Both the position numbers and the translations under genes were made by a program. Positions 48,440 through 61,870 of a stretch of DNA of 64,000 nucleotides are shown here, one piece after another. The notes beneath the pieces were generated by a model, which was not told the DNA's origin, did not search any database, and saw only the letters and a list, made by a program, of their open reading frames with translations. The stretch lies in NCBI GenBank assembly GCA_030407085.1, contig CM059583.1, positions 22,356,001 to 22,420,000 on the forward strand. The letters run 5' to 3'. Position 1 is the first letter of the stretch, and each line of letters opens with the position of its first letter. This DNA is from Trichopria drosophilae. Taxonomy: Eukaryota > Arthropoda > Insecta > Hymenoptera > Diapriidae.

Positions 48440-48680
48440 GATTTATATTTGACGTCAGGTGCCGAAGGCTTTCAGTCGACAACTGACTAAAACACAACCT
48501 TGAATCAGTCAGGGTACGTAGGGTCGGGTCTTTTGCATGTGAATGGTGCACCGTCGCGGCTTCATCTGCAAGAAGAGCTGCGCAGATCCTACTCCCCTTT
48601 TCCCCACCTTCAGACTTTTGCCCCAGGTTCGAGCTTCATTGTGAAACCGTAGTTTTGAATGGGATGCAAATCGCCATTCA
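48440..48680. other. Small GC-richer patch
   Basis: GC-richer than its flanks, with CCCC/CCCCTTTTCCCC runs. No frame or domain is recognised. Confidence 0.25.
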
Positions 48681-49139
48681 ACCCAAGCAGATGAATCGGA
48701 AATGTCCGCTTTTAAAAATTTTAGTTAACCGTTTTCAATTTCCGAATGACAGGAGATGAACGTGTCGGCTGGTTTGTAGGAAGAAAACAGGGTACAGATG
48801 AAACTCGAAGGATCTACAATAGCTTTGCTCCTTTATGTTGTCAATCAATATCGATTGTTACAATATCCTTCGTTACTTGATTATTTTAATTTTATATTTT
48901 CAAAGAATATTTCTTCCAACAGTTGCATAAACATAATTGCACGTTTATTCCATCAAACAGACTAGTACGGAAATGTGACAAGTAGGTTAGAATAAAATGA
49001 CCGCCACAAAATTAACTTTTTACAATTTTACAATAGTGTTAACGTATTCTAACTAAATTCTGTGTAGGGCGCAAAATGAATTAAACTTTGCAAGATTCTT
49101 AGATGCTTTCAATATTTCCAGGTCTTTCGAAATCAGAGA

Positions 49140-49210
49140 CTTGTATATCCAATAATATAAATAATATTAAATAATATTGAATAATATCAATAATATTAAA
49201 AATATTGCGA
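49140..49210. repeat. AATAATATT-type short tandem repeat
   Basis: Repeats of AATATTAAATAATATTGAAT type over about 60 bp, directly visible. Confidence 0.7.
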
Positions 49211-49354
49211 AAACGCTACAGAAGTGAAATTGTGGAGACGGGACTATTCAACACATAATTTTTCACCATACAATTTTTCAACAAATGAACATTTCAATAA
49301 AATATATTAAAAATTTTAACAAAATAGGTTATGTTAGATTAGATTAGGTGATAA

Positions 49355-49432
49355 AGTTATGTTATGTTATGTTATGTTAAGTTAGGTTAAGTCCGATAAG
49401 GTTAGGTTAGTTGAGGTTAGATTTTTGTACGA
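49355..49432. repeat. TTATG / TTAGG-like short tandem words
   Basis: Four TTATG units are followed by GTTAGGTTAAG and GGTTAGGTTAG words. These are common interspersed words in insect genomes; the tract is too short and irregular to be telomeric. Confidence 0.8.
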
Positions 49433-49939
49433 TTTTGCGTGTATAATATATATTTCTTATTTTCTTTATCTAAATGCATTGTTTTTGGTTCGTGTTGACA
49501 AGTAATGAAATGTTTGTGTTGAAATGATTGTACGTTGAAAAGTCGTATGTTTAATTTCTGTGATGGAATATCGTATGTTTAAAAGTAGTGTGTTGTATAA
49601 TTGCACGACCATTATTTTTTTTTAGTAATTTTTTATTTTCGAAAGAAGTGGGAGACAAGGTCGAACGATTCGATACGTCGCGACACGGAGTTAAGCTCAG
49701 GAGCTTTGAATGCCGATCAAATGGTCTACTAACTGAAGGATAAAATTAACTAAGAAATGTTGCAAAATTCCATTTAATTTGTTCACTAGAAGTATTAGAA
49801 TTCATTCGAAATTATAATTATTATTATACTACAGATTTCGATGGTATTTCATATAATGTATATAACAAAATATAAATGTACTAAAGAAGTCCAAAGTAAT
49901 GGTTGCTGTAGATAAAAAATGCAAATTTTCCTATACTAA

Positions 49940-50870
49940 AATGATTCCACTACCCATTACTAATGATTTCTACTCATTCTAAAGTAGTTATTGTAATTTT
50001 CAATATTTTATTATTAAAATAAATTAGTTAAATTCCACTAATAAGGTAATAGTGGGTAGTGATGAATTAGTAATTAATTAGTCAAGTTCTACTAAATCTA
50101 AATTAGTCGTTTCATTTTTTAAGATCTTATTAATGAAATAAATTAGGTAAATAAAACTATGAATCAATAGTTGTAAATTATTAGTTTTTTACACCTTATT
50201 AATAAAATTGATCACCAATTCAGTTAGTGGCAGACTTTTTATTGCTTTTTTTACCAGTTTTTTTCCCAGATACACTACTTTATTGATCCTTTCGTTCAAC
50301 AAATACATAGTAACTATTGGTATACTTGGAAATCGGAGACGTATTCGTCACTATAATTCAATTATGAAACTATTAATTAATTATATACTACCAGTAAATA
50401 TGATTCCTTATGTCACCTAATTAGTCACTAATTACCATTTATAAAAAAGACTAGTTTGTAATTAAATTCTTACAGACAACTTCAAGTTTCGTAAGAATCA
50501 TAAAATGTTTTATTTTCTTATTTTCCTATACATTTGTTGTTTTTAATTAATTCAAATTTGCAAAGCGTAATATTGAGAATTTATTTATTGCAAGAAGCTG
50601 GCATTCAGTACGTAAAGTCATTTCCTCATTGGTCTTTTTTCCAAATGATATTGTATAAACATTAGTAGACTATTAATATGGATTACATTACTAGTGAATT
50701 CTACTAATTCTAAAATAGTCATTGGATTTTTAAATATTTTATTACTAAAATAAATTAGTTAAATTTGACTAAGAAAGTGATAGTGGTTACTGATGAATTA
50801 GTAATTCAGTAGTCCAGTTCTACTAAACGTCAATTAGTCGTTGTATTTTTTAATATCTTATTATTTTGTT
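49940..50870. repeat. AT-rich ACTAAT tandem-like repeat, copies 2 and 3
   Basis: Segments 49940-50200 and 50650-50870 share CTACT(A/C)ATTCTAAA, a TATTTTATTA-TAAATTAGTTAAATT stretch, GTGATGAATTAGTAATT-type words, and AGTTCTACTAAA. Period about 90 bp, strongly degenerate. Related to 17040-17240. Confidence 0.65.
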
Positions 50871-53800
50871 ATTTCTTATCTTAAATATGGATTACCAAAG
50901 AATTAATAACAAATTTTTTCTTATTATCGATGAATTTGAAACATCCCTTTTTAAAATAGTCAAATGAAAACTTAACTAACTTTTTATTTTGACAAAACAT
51001 AATTGTAAATTTTCGGAAATATTTAATTCCATATTTTATACACTTTAAATATTAATATATAACAAATCATATTACACGATTTATTTTACATTAATTCGTT
51101 TATGCTTTTACTATATTCGAACTAATAAATTAACCTATGAATTATATAATTATACTACGTAATAAATTATAATAGTGCATGAAAATAGTTAGGGACCATC
51201 AATGAAACAGTGGTCATAATTAAAAATAAGTAATCGCTAAACTTTTTTTAGATATTTTCATTTAAGAAAATTATTCAAATTCAAAGAATTGTATATATTT
51301 TTTTTAAAATAGTGTTTCATTTCTATAGATTTAAGATCCTAAAAGATCTCCATACCTTGGCGATTCTCGATTTTATAATAATCCTGCGGTAAGCTTTGAA
51401 AATATAACAGATGTTTCAATCATTATCGGATTTTCTGGAAAAGTCCCAAAACCTTCAAAAAATCACAGTCGACAAAATCTGAAAATTATTCTATACAAAT
51501 TATGTGATGTTTTTAATAAAAAGAAATACTGAGACGAGAAAGTAAAGAAGTAATTAATAAACAAACCAAAAATGATAATGATACTAATTCGGGTTAGTAA
51601 ATAATATGTAAATAGTATTCGTAATTATCAAAGTCAGTTTTAGTGCCATGAAACAAAAATTCAATTGGTAATTTACGTCGAAAAAATGCACCAACGGACC
51701 GAATTATAAATGTAATTCTCGATTTTTGCAATTCTTTAGTAAAAGCATAGAATATAACGAACGGTATGTTTCCTGGATATAACTCTTTCACTTAAGCAAT
51801 TATCAGATCGTTGTCCGTTTAGATCCGATGTTATCTAAAACTGTACGACCCCTTACACAGCAATGAATTAATGACTTTACATATACGTATAAGTTGGCCT
51901 TTTTTAATAAAGTCGTGTGCATTTAACTATACCCAATCTTTTTTATTAACTATGTGTTCATAATTGATAGACATACTCCGAACACAGAAGTAGATCAATT
52001 GTAAAATACTAAGAACGAATATTTCTAGCCACGCTAAACAAAAAATGTATTACCTACCACCGTTATATAAAATAGCACTCGACAGAAAGAAAATAATGAA
52101 GATATCACAAATTATTTTGAATAAAGTACTGAAAAACTGTTATCTAAAAAACACTGCAAAACAATTTTTATACTTTTATATATAATTTATGCATTTCAAA
52201 AACAATGTTTCAATATTTAAAACATGTATGTTAAACAATTATTTTAAACACAGTTACAAAAGACATTCATATTGTACCTATAATACTGTATTGAACACTC
52301 TGTTTCATTTAGTAAACGGCTAAGGAACGTTTAAAATATTTTCGGTTTAAATATGGTATCAGTTCAACGTTTTATAAACGTATCTCCTAAACAAATATAA
52401 CACTGAACAACCCACACGTTTTACATCCGGAGTATCTTTGAGCACATTTAAACATCTTTCTTACCCTTATATATGTTTATATACAATATTACATTCTTAT
52501 TGAACGCTTTTTGATTTTTAATATACGTTTCGTATAATACACACGTGGTATAAAATATATGATAAACGTAAAATAAAGAACAGTTTAATAAACGCATGTT
52601 TAAACCAAATTACGTACAATAAACGTATATTAAACTAGAGTGTTTTTATTGGGTTTAAAAATAAATTCTTCGACCAAGTAAGATGCTCAAAAACTACGAA
52701 CCACTTGGTAAATAAATTCTCTTGTCTTTATTCTCATTAATTTTAATTTCTGAATTCTAAATTCTCAATAAAAATTAATTATTTACTATTCGAAAATGTT
52801 ATGTATTGTTCGTCACGACATAAAATGAAATAGATGGCTATTTAGATAAACTACATATTCATTGATTTTATTATTAATCTAAAATTTTAAACTCGCCCAC
52901 ATTTCCGAAATTAAACTACCTTCCACACGTACTTATCAAATTTCATAATTGAAATGAAATACGAAATGCAGGCATTAGATCGAAGCCATTCGTCATGCAT
53001 TGACATTTTCTATTCTCCCCTTAGCTAGAACGGATACTATCCATCATGTGAACTCGCTTTGAACCCACATAATTATTATTACAGGAAATTAAACTTATAG
53101 AATTACCGACATTCGGGTTCAGTAATTCACTGTCTCTTTACAGGTTCTTCAAATTCAATTTCTTTAAATTTAAATAATGGTATGTTACCATGTTATATTG
53201 TTAATTTTTTTCATGACTTCATTTCACAGACTTAAATTATATTTTAGCTTGTTTGCAGTATTATTTTATTCACTGTTTCCTTTCATAACTTTTCCTCTTG
53301 ATTATATACTGTAAATATGATCATATATGACTTTTTAAACAATGCTAGCATTAATGAATTCCCTTATTCCAAACAAATTCCAATTTTCATATCAATCAAG
53401 CAGGAATTTTAGTTTTCCGCATAAATAATTGTCTACTGTTATTGTTCACGTATTTAATATAAGTCTCGATGAGACAACGATGGCCAGGCCGTGTCTTATC
53501 CTATTATTTAGTTAGTAGTGTCTACCATTTCATTTTTTCTATGTAACTAATAAACTAAGGTGAATTTCGTTGGAAACAGTTTACTATGAATGCTGTCAAT
53601 TATAATAATATAATTACAATTTTGCCAATTTCCACCAAATGCACTTGAATGTTCAAAAACAAATAGTTATCGAAACGTTCACAAATGTCCACGTTTCGAT
53701 CTTTTTCTGTGATGGATGGTAGGGATCGGCGCCCTATCTCGAAGTAAATCTCCTAATATTTGCGAAAACATGTATGCTCCGTCTTGAAGAAATTTGTTCC

Positions 53801-54720
53801 ATTGATATGTATTATAAAACTTCAAAATACTACTTATTTTTGGAGTAAATTGGAAGCCTTTGAGGAAAATATTGTTTTTTCAAATGAGATCACTAAAATC
53901 CGATCGCACAGTGACTGCGCGTTTGATATCATTAATGACATTTTACGGTGAATTTACGAATTTCGTAATTGTATAACATGAAATTGTTGATTTGAAAAGA
54001 TTTCAAGTAAATATCACTTTCATATGCAAAACAATACTGTGAGGTTCAATTTTTCCTGGATGATGTAGGAAATAATCCTCTGCTTCTTTTTTAATAATTT
54101 GATAACGTCGTACTATCATTAACTATTTCATTATTATGGATTATTAGTAATGTATGCTTTTGAAATCATATTGCAGTATGCTTTTGAAATCATATTGCAA
54201 TATAATAAATATTGGTGAAACGATACACCCGTAGTTAGTTAGGAGAGAAATAAAAGCACTTGCTACACTGATTTCTGAATTTATCCAGACATCAACATTT
54301 TTATTTATTTCGATAAAAAAATTTAATATTATTTTCTTAACAAACATATCAGCTAGTAGTATTGAAGTCGTCGAATAAAAGATTGAAAAGTCGTCGCAAA
54401 TAATGCTGCTAACTTAGATTCAGATAGTTATGATCTGCTTCCAAGAAATATGTTCGAAAAAGAAAATGCGTTCGTTTTTCTTATTTGCTTCTTAAATCCA
54501 GAATTCTAAATTCTAAATAAGAAAAATATATAATTGCAATAACAAAACTAGATTCAAATTAATTCCATAGGTAATTCATTCCATTTGATTAACAAATCAA
54601 AACATTAGTTTTATTTCTTCCCTATTTGAGATAATACACAGTACTTGTACAATCTTAACTTGGAGGAATGAGACTTACGATGATTTAGTGAATAGTAATT
54701 GCATTTCAAACATAATTTAC
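50871..54720. other. AT-rich non-coding stretch
   Basis: No recognisable coding remnant or RNA gene; open frames are short and AT-driven. Confidence 0.5.
52310..52650. repeat. AT-rich region rich in AAACGT/ACGTTT words
   Basis: The words AACGTTT, AAACGTA, ACGTTTC and TACGTTT recur about ten times in both orientations over 340 bp. Boundaries unclear; possibly an old MITE. Confidence 0.35.
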
Positions 54721-54724
54721 CAAC

Positions 54725-54890
54725 ACTCTTACAATGTTCTCTTGATGCAAGCGGAATCCTCTTGTCGCAAGTGGATATAACTCTTGTTATATGATCAAGA
54801 GGATTATTCCACTTACGGTAAATTGATTTCTGCTTGCCGCATGTGGATTCCGCTTCCGACAAGAAAACGCAAGAGGACTGTTTTAAGAGT
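54725..54890. mobile_element. Short MITE built of CTTG-N-CAAG modules, copy 1
   Basis: The ends ACTCTTACAATGTTCTCTTG and, in reverse complement, ACTCTTAAAACAGTCCTCTT are inverted. The interior is a series of modules of about 18-20 bp in both orientations of the form (T)CCnCTTGnnGCAAGnGGA, for example CTCTTGATGCAAGCGGA and CTCTTGTCGCAAGTGGA. Related copies lie at 62684-62880 and 63541-63736. No clear target duplication. Confidence 0.6.
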
Positions 54891-56130
54891 AAACTGTTTA
54901 CAAAAAAAATATTTTTTTCTTCACTGACAGCGTCTATTTGCAATATTTGAAATGGAGAGGGTAATTATTCGAAAATGAATAAACTTAATTATTAATAACT
55001 GCAGTAAATGACTTGCTGTTATTGCGGATTTGACATTTATATTTATTAGAATGTTACTACAAGAACGTACTTTTTTCTCCTTGTTTCTTAAATCGCATCA
55101 ATTATTCGGTCACCTACATTCAATGAGTTACTCTGTCCAAAATTGTTTTTGACCCAAAAAACATTCTTCAACTAATTTTCTCATTTCGGTAGTAACTTCT
55201 TCTTACTGAATGTCAATAAATTTACTTCGTGATTTCTAAAAAATACGATAAAGTAGCAAGGAATATAAACGGAAGAAATAAATTTCGAATTCTAACCAAA
55301 ACTGTTTGGTTAGGTAAAATTTGGTTCTTGCAACAAAAAGACAGGTGATGCGAATCGAACCGTTTCGGTTTTATGCACCAAAGGAGCATAAGTATTAAAA
55401 CGGGACAATTTGGCTTTGATAATCGTATAATACAACTATTAAATTTTTCATAATCGTGGTCAATATTATAAGATGAAATTGGTATAATTGAAATTGCCAC
55501 TGGCTGTCGTTCTTCATCCGATGATATTGGCGAGACGAGATTAAAATGTGCATTTTACTAAACAAAGTTAGTTGCAGCGCTTCTAATGAAGTCAACCAGT
55601 TTGGCTGATGCTTTTCTACCTACTACAACATCGATCTAAGTATATATAGTAATTAATTTATGACCAAAGAATACCTATTTTGTAGTACATTTGTACATTT
55701 TTTAACAGATTGAGTACCTCCAGAAAAGCAATAACATCCCGAATGTACGAAGCTCCTAGATGTATTAGATTTATTTTGTGATGTAACTAAACATAAAATA
55801 GTTCTGGTTAAGTTAGCAGAAATGTTTGGTTAAGACAGTTCTAGTTATTTCCAACCGGTTATGGTTAATATAACCAGAAAATATTGAACAGAATGACGCA
55901 TACTTCTTTTCTGGTTGTAAAAATGGGGTGAAGATTTGCTGGTCATATTAACTATACAGTCTAATTCAAATGTGTGCGGTAATTTTGAACCTTTTCCTCC
56001 TTCTTCTATATCATACGGTTAGTTTTGTCGCTTCACCGCTAGGCGCAATAACGATTCTCATAACTGTTCGTTGTTTTTAACAACTCGGAAAAAAATAAGT
56101 GCAATGAGGGAAAGTATTGTTTACTATAAA
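54891..56130. other. AT-rich non-coding stretch with GGTTA words
   Basis: CTGGTTA/TAACCAG words cluster at 55800-55915, including CCGGTTATGGTTAATATAACC. No gene was found; two opposed frames near 55222-55595 have no recognised domain. Confidence 0.4.
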
Positions 56131-56140
56131 GAAGGCTTCT

Positions 56141-56600
56141 TAATAGTTAAGAAATCGTATATTTAAATACGGCGAATCGAATAATTTTTTAAGTATGAAA
56201 TAATTATTCATTTCATACAAAGCTAACATTTCTTTAATGCAACCATACATTTCTTAATAGATAAGAAACCGTTTGTATACTATACTTTTGTAGCTATAAA
56301 GTAATGATTTCTTAATAGTTACAGAATATAATGGTGGGAGTCGCAACGCATCGTAACATAACCTCAAATGACAACACGGATGTTTTGTTTGGGTTTTTAA
56401 GAACGATTGAGTGCCATTGTAATTCAGTAGTTGTTAGTCTGAAAATAAATAAATTAAAGGTATTATTTATATGTTGTTTTAATATGCGCGTTTTATAAAT
56501 AAATACATCTTGTAAGAGACATGTCCCATGTTTTATTTGTGAATTTGCGCAGCTGCCGAGTTCAAAGTATACATTTCTTAACTATTAAAAAATCGTCAAT
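56141..56600. repeat. TTTCTTAATAGTTAAGAAA hairpin words, four copies
   Basis: The near-palindrome TTCTTAATAGTTAAGAAA occurs at about 56146 and, with changes, at 56241, 56308 and 56571. They are spaced 70-260 bp apart. Confidence 0.55.
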
Positions 56601-56747
56601 TCTGATGTAAGAAATAAAATGCTGATATTAAATCGCCTTTAATATTACAGTACCATTTTTACATTAAAAATCGATTTCAATTTTTCAATTGAATGATATT
56701 TCTTTACAACAAGCAATCATTTTTCTCAGCGTAGATGGGGTAACCAC

Positions 56748-56874
56748 TTAAGTAGTAAGATGTGGCACACCCAGTTTTTTGCATTAACACTACAACTTCT
56801 GGCTACCTATTTAAATAGTAAGACCAACTATAAAAGGTTACTTTCTGCCGCATCTTACTACTTAAGTAGTAGCC
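56748..56874. mobile_element. Small foldback element (about 127 bp)
   Basis: GTAACCACTTAAGTAGTAAG(ATGTGGCA) on the left mirrors (TGCCGCAT)CTTACTACTTAAGTAGTAGCC on the right. Both ends also contain the palindrome ACTTAAGT. No target duplication was determined. Confidence 0.65.
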
Positions 56875-57489
56875 GTAATTACGTCGTGCAGAATATATGA
56901 CAAAAACCACTTTTTTAATGATAAACAAATCCATCTGTTAAAATATCTTCGTTATCATTTCCAGAAATTCCTGTAAGGCTTACTAGAAAAAAACTATTGG
57001 AATTATGATAAAAATGATAACCAGAATGTCTAGTTATTTGAAGTAGACAAATATTAACGGCCTATTGAATTAAACTTTCTGGTAAAATAACCACAATTCT
57101 TGTTATTTTTTTAGTGTAACATAAATACTGAAATGGATGGAAGAAATGAACTTCGGTTATTGTAACGTTAGTGACATTATCTAAACTTTATCAATTGACT
57201 TGTATAATTTATAGCATTTATCGAAAATTAGTGAATGTCATTGGTAATTGGTCCAAAACTAGTCCAAAACACGTTTTCAGCAAATATGTCCGAAAGTAAG
57301 ATGAAATTGTCAAATAACTATCCAATATTGTTCTTTGTTCAAGAAACCAAAAAGCTCCTATTTATTCAAGTTACATTAAAAACAAGTTTTTGCTCCATAT
57401 GGCAGTCCAATTTCTCAAAAAAAAACTTCTGGAAATCGAACCCTTGATAAAAACTCAATAAAAGATCGTACTTAAAACCCGATCAATCT

Positions 57490-58130
57490 TTTCAAGTTCG
57501 GACAAGGCATTGTTCCGTGGGTTTTCTTAATTCGCAAGCTCGGGTCGAAGGAGAGCAGAAGGAGCCCCTCAGATTTTCCAGCGCCTGCCTCCGCGTCGGC
57601 TTTGAAGGAAGAGGGACGAAAAGTTTTCTTACAGGGCTTAAAGTTAGTGTTAGTGCTCGTTTCCTAGCGTAGGTGTGCGATATTTCTTGCAGAGGCCTAT
57701 TGATCGAGCTCTTGCTTCAGTGACCGGCACACGCGCATAAGTCGACTCGTAAACAAGACAAATATCATCGTCGGCGTCCTGCAAATCCGTCTTCTCTTGC
57801 TCCCGACGAGGCCGACGGTCGCCTTTCGAGTGGTAACAAAATTTCATTTCACCCCCCCCCCCCCCAACCCCAAGAAACACCCCCGCACAGACAGTAACAC
57901 GCTGGGTTCATACACGAGCGCCATATTTGAAACTATGGCAACGGGGGCTAATCTCGATTCTAGGATCGAACTACCCGTCATCGCGACTTTCACTCTCGCT
58001 CCTTCTCTCGGTCAAGAAACTCTCGTTTTTCACCGGGTGGTCCACTTTTTATTTTGCCTCACTTCGGCGCCTTTCTGGGCGTTCACGACATTCGACTTTC
58101 CTTTTCTTTCGAAATGATCGATGAAACGTT
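57490..58130. other. GC-rich island with poly-C tract
   Basis: CpG-rich sequence of about 640 bp, including a 14-base C run (57852-57865). Overlapping open frames occur on both strands (up to 106 codons), but they are low-complexity or share no known domain. Possible promoter or untranslated exon region. Confidence 0.35.
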
Positions 58131-58832
58131 TTCCAACGCCCACGAAAGATCTATAATTGTTAATGATGTTTATTTTAACAATTGATTTTTGATGAATGTA
58201 GCCACATGGATTGATGGAATACAATATCACTGACGAATTGTTGCAGGACGAGGTATCATTAACACTGAAGATCGTTTTTAAATGTGCTTGGAATATATTA
58301 GGCATTAAAATTATACTCTGAAAAATGTACAACAATAAAACAGACCTTGGCATTTATTAACTTCAGTTTTACTAGTTTCAAGGAGTCTGACTGTAGAATT
58401 ATTCTAGCACGTCAGGACTTTTGAAATTCTAGCTCATATGATGAAAAATGTATCATATGTTTTAGGCATTTTTAAGATTGACCGTTGAACTAAAATTCTA
58501 AGCTTTTATTGGTAAAAATGCAGCTACTAACTCAATATGTTAAGATTAAAAATCGTTCAAATTACCTTATGCGTGTTATAGCGACTGTTCATGGTTTTGC
58601 TGTAGTAATAGTCTCTTTCTCACCTGGTTTTCATTTTTCAATTCGACAATTAGTACCACTATAAAACTACTATAAAACTGGATAATTAAACTACATATAC
58701 AGTTCACGTCCAGACAACTGTACAACAATTAGTTTCGAAGCTTTCAACATTTTTAAGCATTCAATAAAGAAAATATTCCTTCTAAAATGTAATAATGTAC
58801 TGATAGTGATAACGAAACGTTTAGAAATCTAA

Positions 58833-59090
58833 CAGTAGAGTCCCGGTATATTTAACCACTCGGTTCCTCGCCTCCCGTCTCGTTACATTTACCAACAGAA
58901 AGCGAGAGCAACTTCTCCCACTCTCCTCTGTCGCCTTATGCTCGTGACATCACAGCAGGCCCTTCCTGAGGCCCCAGTCCGCAAGGTGGGGGAAAAAGAA
59001 AGCGGCGTTAGGTAAACATAACGAGACGAAACCTGATAAATATGCTGCGGCGTAAATATAGCGAGACGAAATTATATCGGGATTCTACTG
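58833..59090. mobile_element. MITE with CAGTAGARTCCCG ends (pogo/Tigger-like)
   Basis: The left end CAGTAGAGTCCCGGTATA and the right end (reverse complement CAGTAGAATCCCGATATA) are inverted. The right side is followed by TA (59091-59092); the left neighbour is AA after CT, so the TA duplication is not exact. GC-rich interior with direct AACGAGACGAAA / AGCGAGACGAAA words. Confidence 0.75.
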
Positions 59091-59701
59091 TATCACATTT
59101 TTTAACTTTTGACACTCGGTTCCTAAAATAAGCTTCACAATATCTGTTAAAATAATGATGATTCCTAAAAAATTGAAGAGACAAGACAATATATGAAGAA
59201 TTCTGTGGAATCTTTAATATTTCTTTTACCAAAAAAGTAAAAATAAAGATTAAGGGCACACGACTATTTTTATTTGTCTACTTTTGTACACCCATAAAAA
59301 TATGAAAATGCTGTGTCCTTTATTTTTTGATAGGTATAATCGTAAAAAAGTGATATAAAATAATGCACAATATAAAAATACATTTATTTAACTACCTAGG
59401 TAGTTCCAATAGTAAAAACAAGTATGCCGATTCATTTAGCAATGAATATATACATGACAATACAAATTGCAGTAAATTTCGGCTTTTAATAATAAAGTTG
59501 TTTACGTAACATTTGGAAAATTGTTTTGAATTTTATTATGCAAAACAATTTATTTCTTGAGTTTAATACCTTTTTTAGCATATTTTTTATGAAAGCGTGT
59601 ATAAACAAGTGTATTTGATTTTTTTCGTAAGCAAAATTATACAGTTTTGACATCACAACCAGAATAAGCGAAAATTCCAGTTTTTTGACTGCGAAGGACA
59701 T

Positions 59702-60275
59702 TTTAACTCTTTAAGTCCCAATGTGCACAATTTGAACATGGATTTCAGCATCGTTTTATGCATAAAATAAACATTTTAAAAAAATGGAAACAATCCTACT
59801 AGTAGTGAGATCTCTTTTTTTATATTGGCGCCACTAAAATTTTCGACAAATGGCATTTAACACATTTTTTTTACAAAAATACTGAAAAACCCGAGCTTTT
59901 TAGCTACAATTTTTGTTTTAAATGCATTTTTAACTATGATACCGGTTTCAGATCACCTTCTAACCTGTCAGAAACGTGCTCCCGATTGTTTTACTGCAAA
60001 GTTAAACAATCAAATACTTTGATTTATTTTATTTTTCGTTTGAAAATGGCGTCTGAATGTTCAAAATTTTTGAAATTGAAGAAAATTGTATAATTTCGGA
60101 TCCGCTAGGTTTTCTTTGTAGTAATATGGTACAAATCTGTTATTACGAGTTTTGTATGATCTATTTTGATTTAGGGAAGCAGTAATATCCCATAAAATTC
60201 AATTTTGCATTTCTGAAATTGAAAAAATACTATCGTATTCCAATCAGATTTTCAGGTCAACATTATTCTTAATAT
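59702..60275. repeat. Dispersed repeat, copy B (partner at 29771)
   Basis: Same-orientation relative of 29771-30480 with many shared blocks (see that entry). Copy B lacks about 150 bp near its right end. Divergence is substantial, so the duplication is old. Confidence 0.8.
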
Positions 60276-61870
60276 ATTGGACAACAAACCAATTGAAAAG
60301 TATTCCAAAAGTCTTTTTAACTATTTTTAAATATAATAATAGATAAACATGGATAAAAGTTTCAAGTTCATACCTTCAATGGCATGTACCCTGAATATTA
60401 AAAGTTCGAAAGAATTCTTCACACATTTTAAATACCAGAGTGACGCAGAACAAATTGTAACTAATACGACGCTTATATCTAAAATTAAATTCGTCATTGT
60501 CATTATCATCCGGTATCGGCAGTGTTTAAAACAACCTTCGAGCTTTTTCCTAGTCTTGTTGAGCTATAGGCTGGATATCTTTGAGATATTGTTATAAATT
60601 TTAGGTTTCCTACAGTTTTGGGTATAAATTTTTCGAATCCGAAGACGCAGATTCCTTTGGCCTACTGAGTTTTACTAAAAGTTCGTCAATATTATAATTT
60701 AAATTATAAAATGGCGTTTTATTAAAATATTTCTCGTTTCATCAAAATACACAACAAAAGACAAAACATATTTGAATAACACGCAAATAACAAACAAATT
60801 CCGTATCAATAGCGCAGTTTTGAGGACGTCATTTTGTAATTTAGTAGTAATATTGAATCTGAATTCAATTTGGTCCAATGTACTCAAAGTTATTAGCGAT
60901 CGTTAGTAAGGGTGTTCTAAAAAGTGTCAATTAAAAATATATGATGTGGTTTCTTCGACCTTAGATTAAAATATATAATTTGTGTCGTTGTGTCGGTCTT
61001 TTTGAAAAATAAAAAAAAACACTTTTCTTTAAAAACACGTTGATAGCATCAGTCTTGAAGATGGCCCACAAGAGCCCGAAACGTAGAGAATTAATACATT
61101 TTTTTCAAGAAAAGTATTTTTTTATGCATTATTAAAGTAGACAAATTTTTAAGTTTTCACGTTTGCTAATAGATGTTTCCATGAACGAAATGCTAACTTT
61201 ATATGACTTCTATAATTTTATAGAGCGGCATATTTATTGACCATATTACTAAAATTCTTTAACCTCAAAAACAAACTTTCTTGACACGTTCTTGGTATGA
61301 AAGTGAACAAGTAAGAATTCGTAGGTACAGTAAAACCTAATTTATATGTATTGGATTTATGAAAAAATAATACAAAACTTTTAGGTCCAAGCTACAAAAA
61401 TTGTCGCATATTCATTATATAAATGCTATTATTTATAAATTATTATTTGATTGCTTACTGCGAAGCTTGAACGTAACGAAGTAGCAACTTGAAGTCTTTC
61501 TGACCCTACCTAAGTTAATCTGACTTCGGATTTGGCTCACGAGACTGTATTCGCAACATACTCAACAATAATGTATAGACTGATAAACAACCGTGTATTT
61601 ATTATATTTTTAATTTTTACTTTAAAAAAAAGCCTGTCTTAACCTCATTTATTTATTATATTCTATTTGAAAACAAATTTAAAATAAATATATACTCTTC
61701 AGAAGCCTATTTCTTAACGAATTTCGACGTATATCTGTAATTCAATGTAGTATTGTACCTTTCCTATTCAATTAAGTTAATCTATGATATCGATAATAAG
61801 TGCGAAAAATCGTTATGTTACTGAATTATATCAGGTATTTTGCGGGATATTTTTCCCATTGAATTATAAT
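60276..61870. other. AT-rich non-coding stretch
   Basis: No gene was found. At 61052-61084 the plus strand reads TTGAAGATGGCCC...GAGCCCGAAACGT, resembling the conserved terminal motif of Penelope-like elements but with the first core base changed. It is flanked by an inverted CACTTTTCTTTAAAAA / TTTTTCAAGAAAAGT pair. Confidence 0.45.

Noticed and set aside
49355..49432. Possible telomeric TTAGG array
   Set aside because: Only a few irregular TTATG/TTAGG words; such words are scattered in insect genomes.
57797..58124. Proline-rich 106-codon frame
   Set aside because: Runs through a 14-C homopolymer with no domain; frame is unlikely to be conserved.
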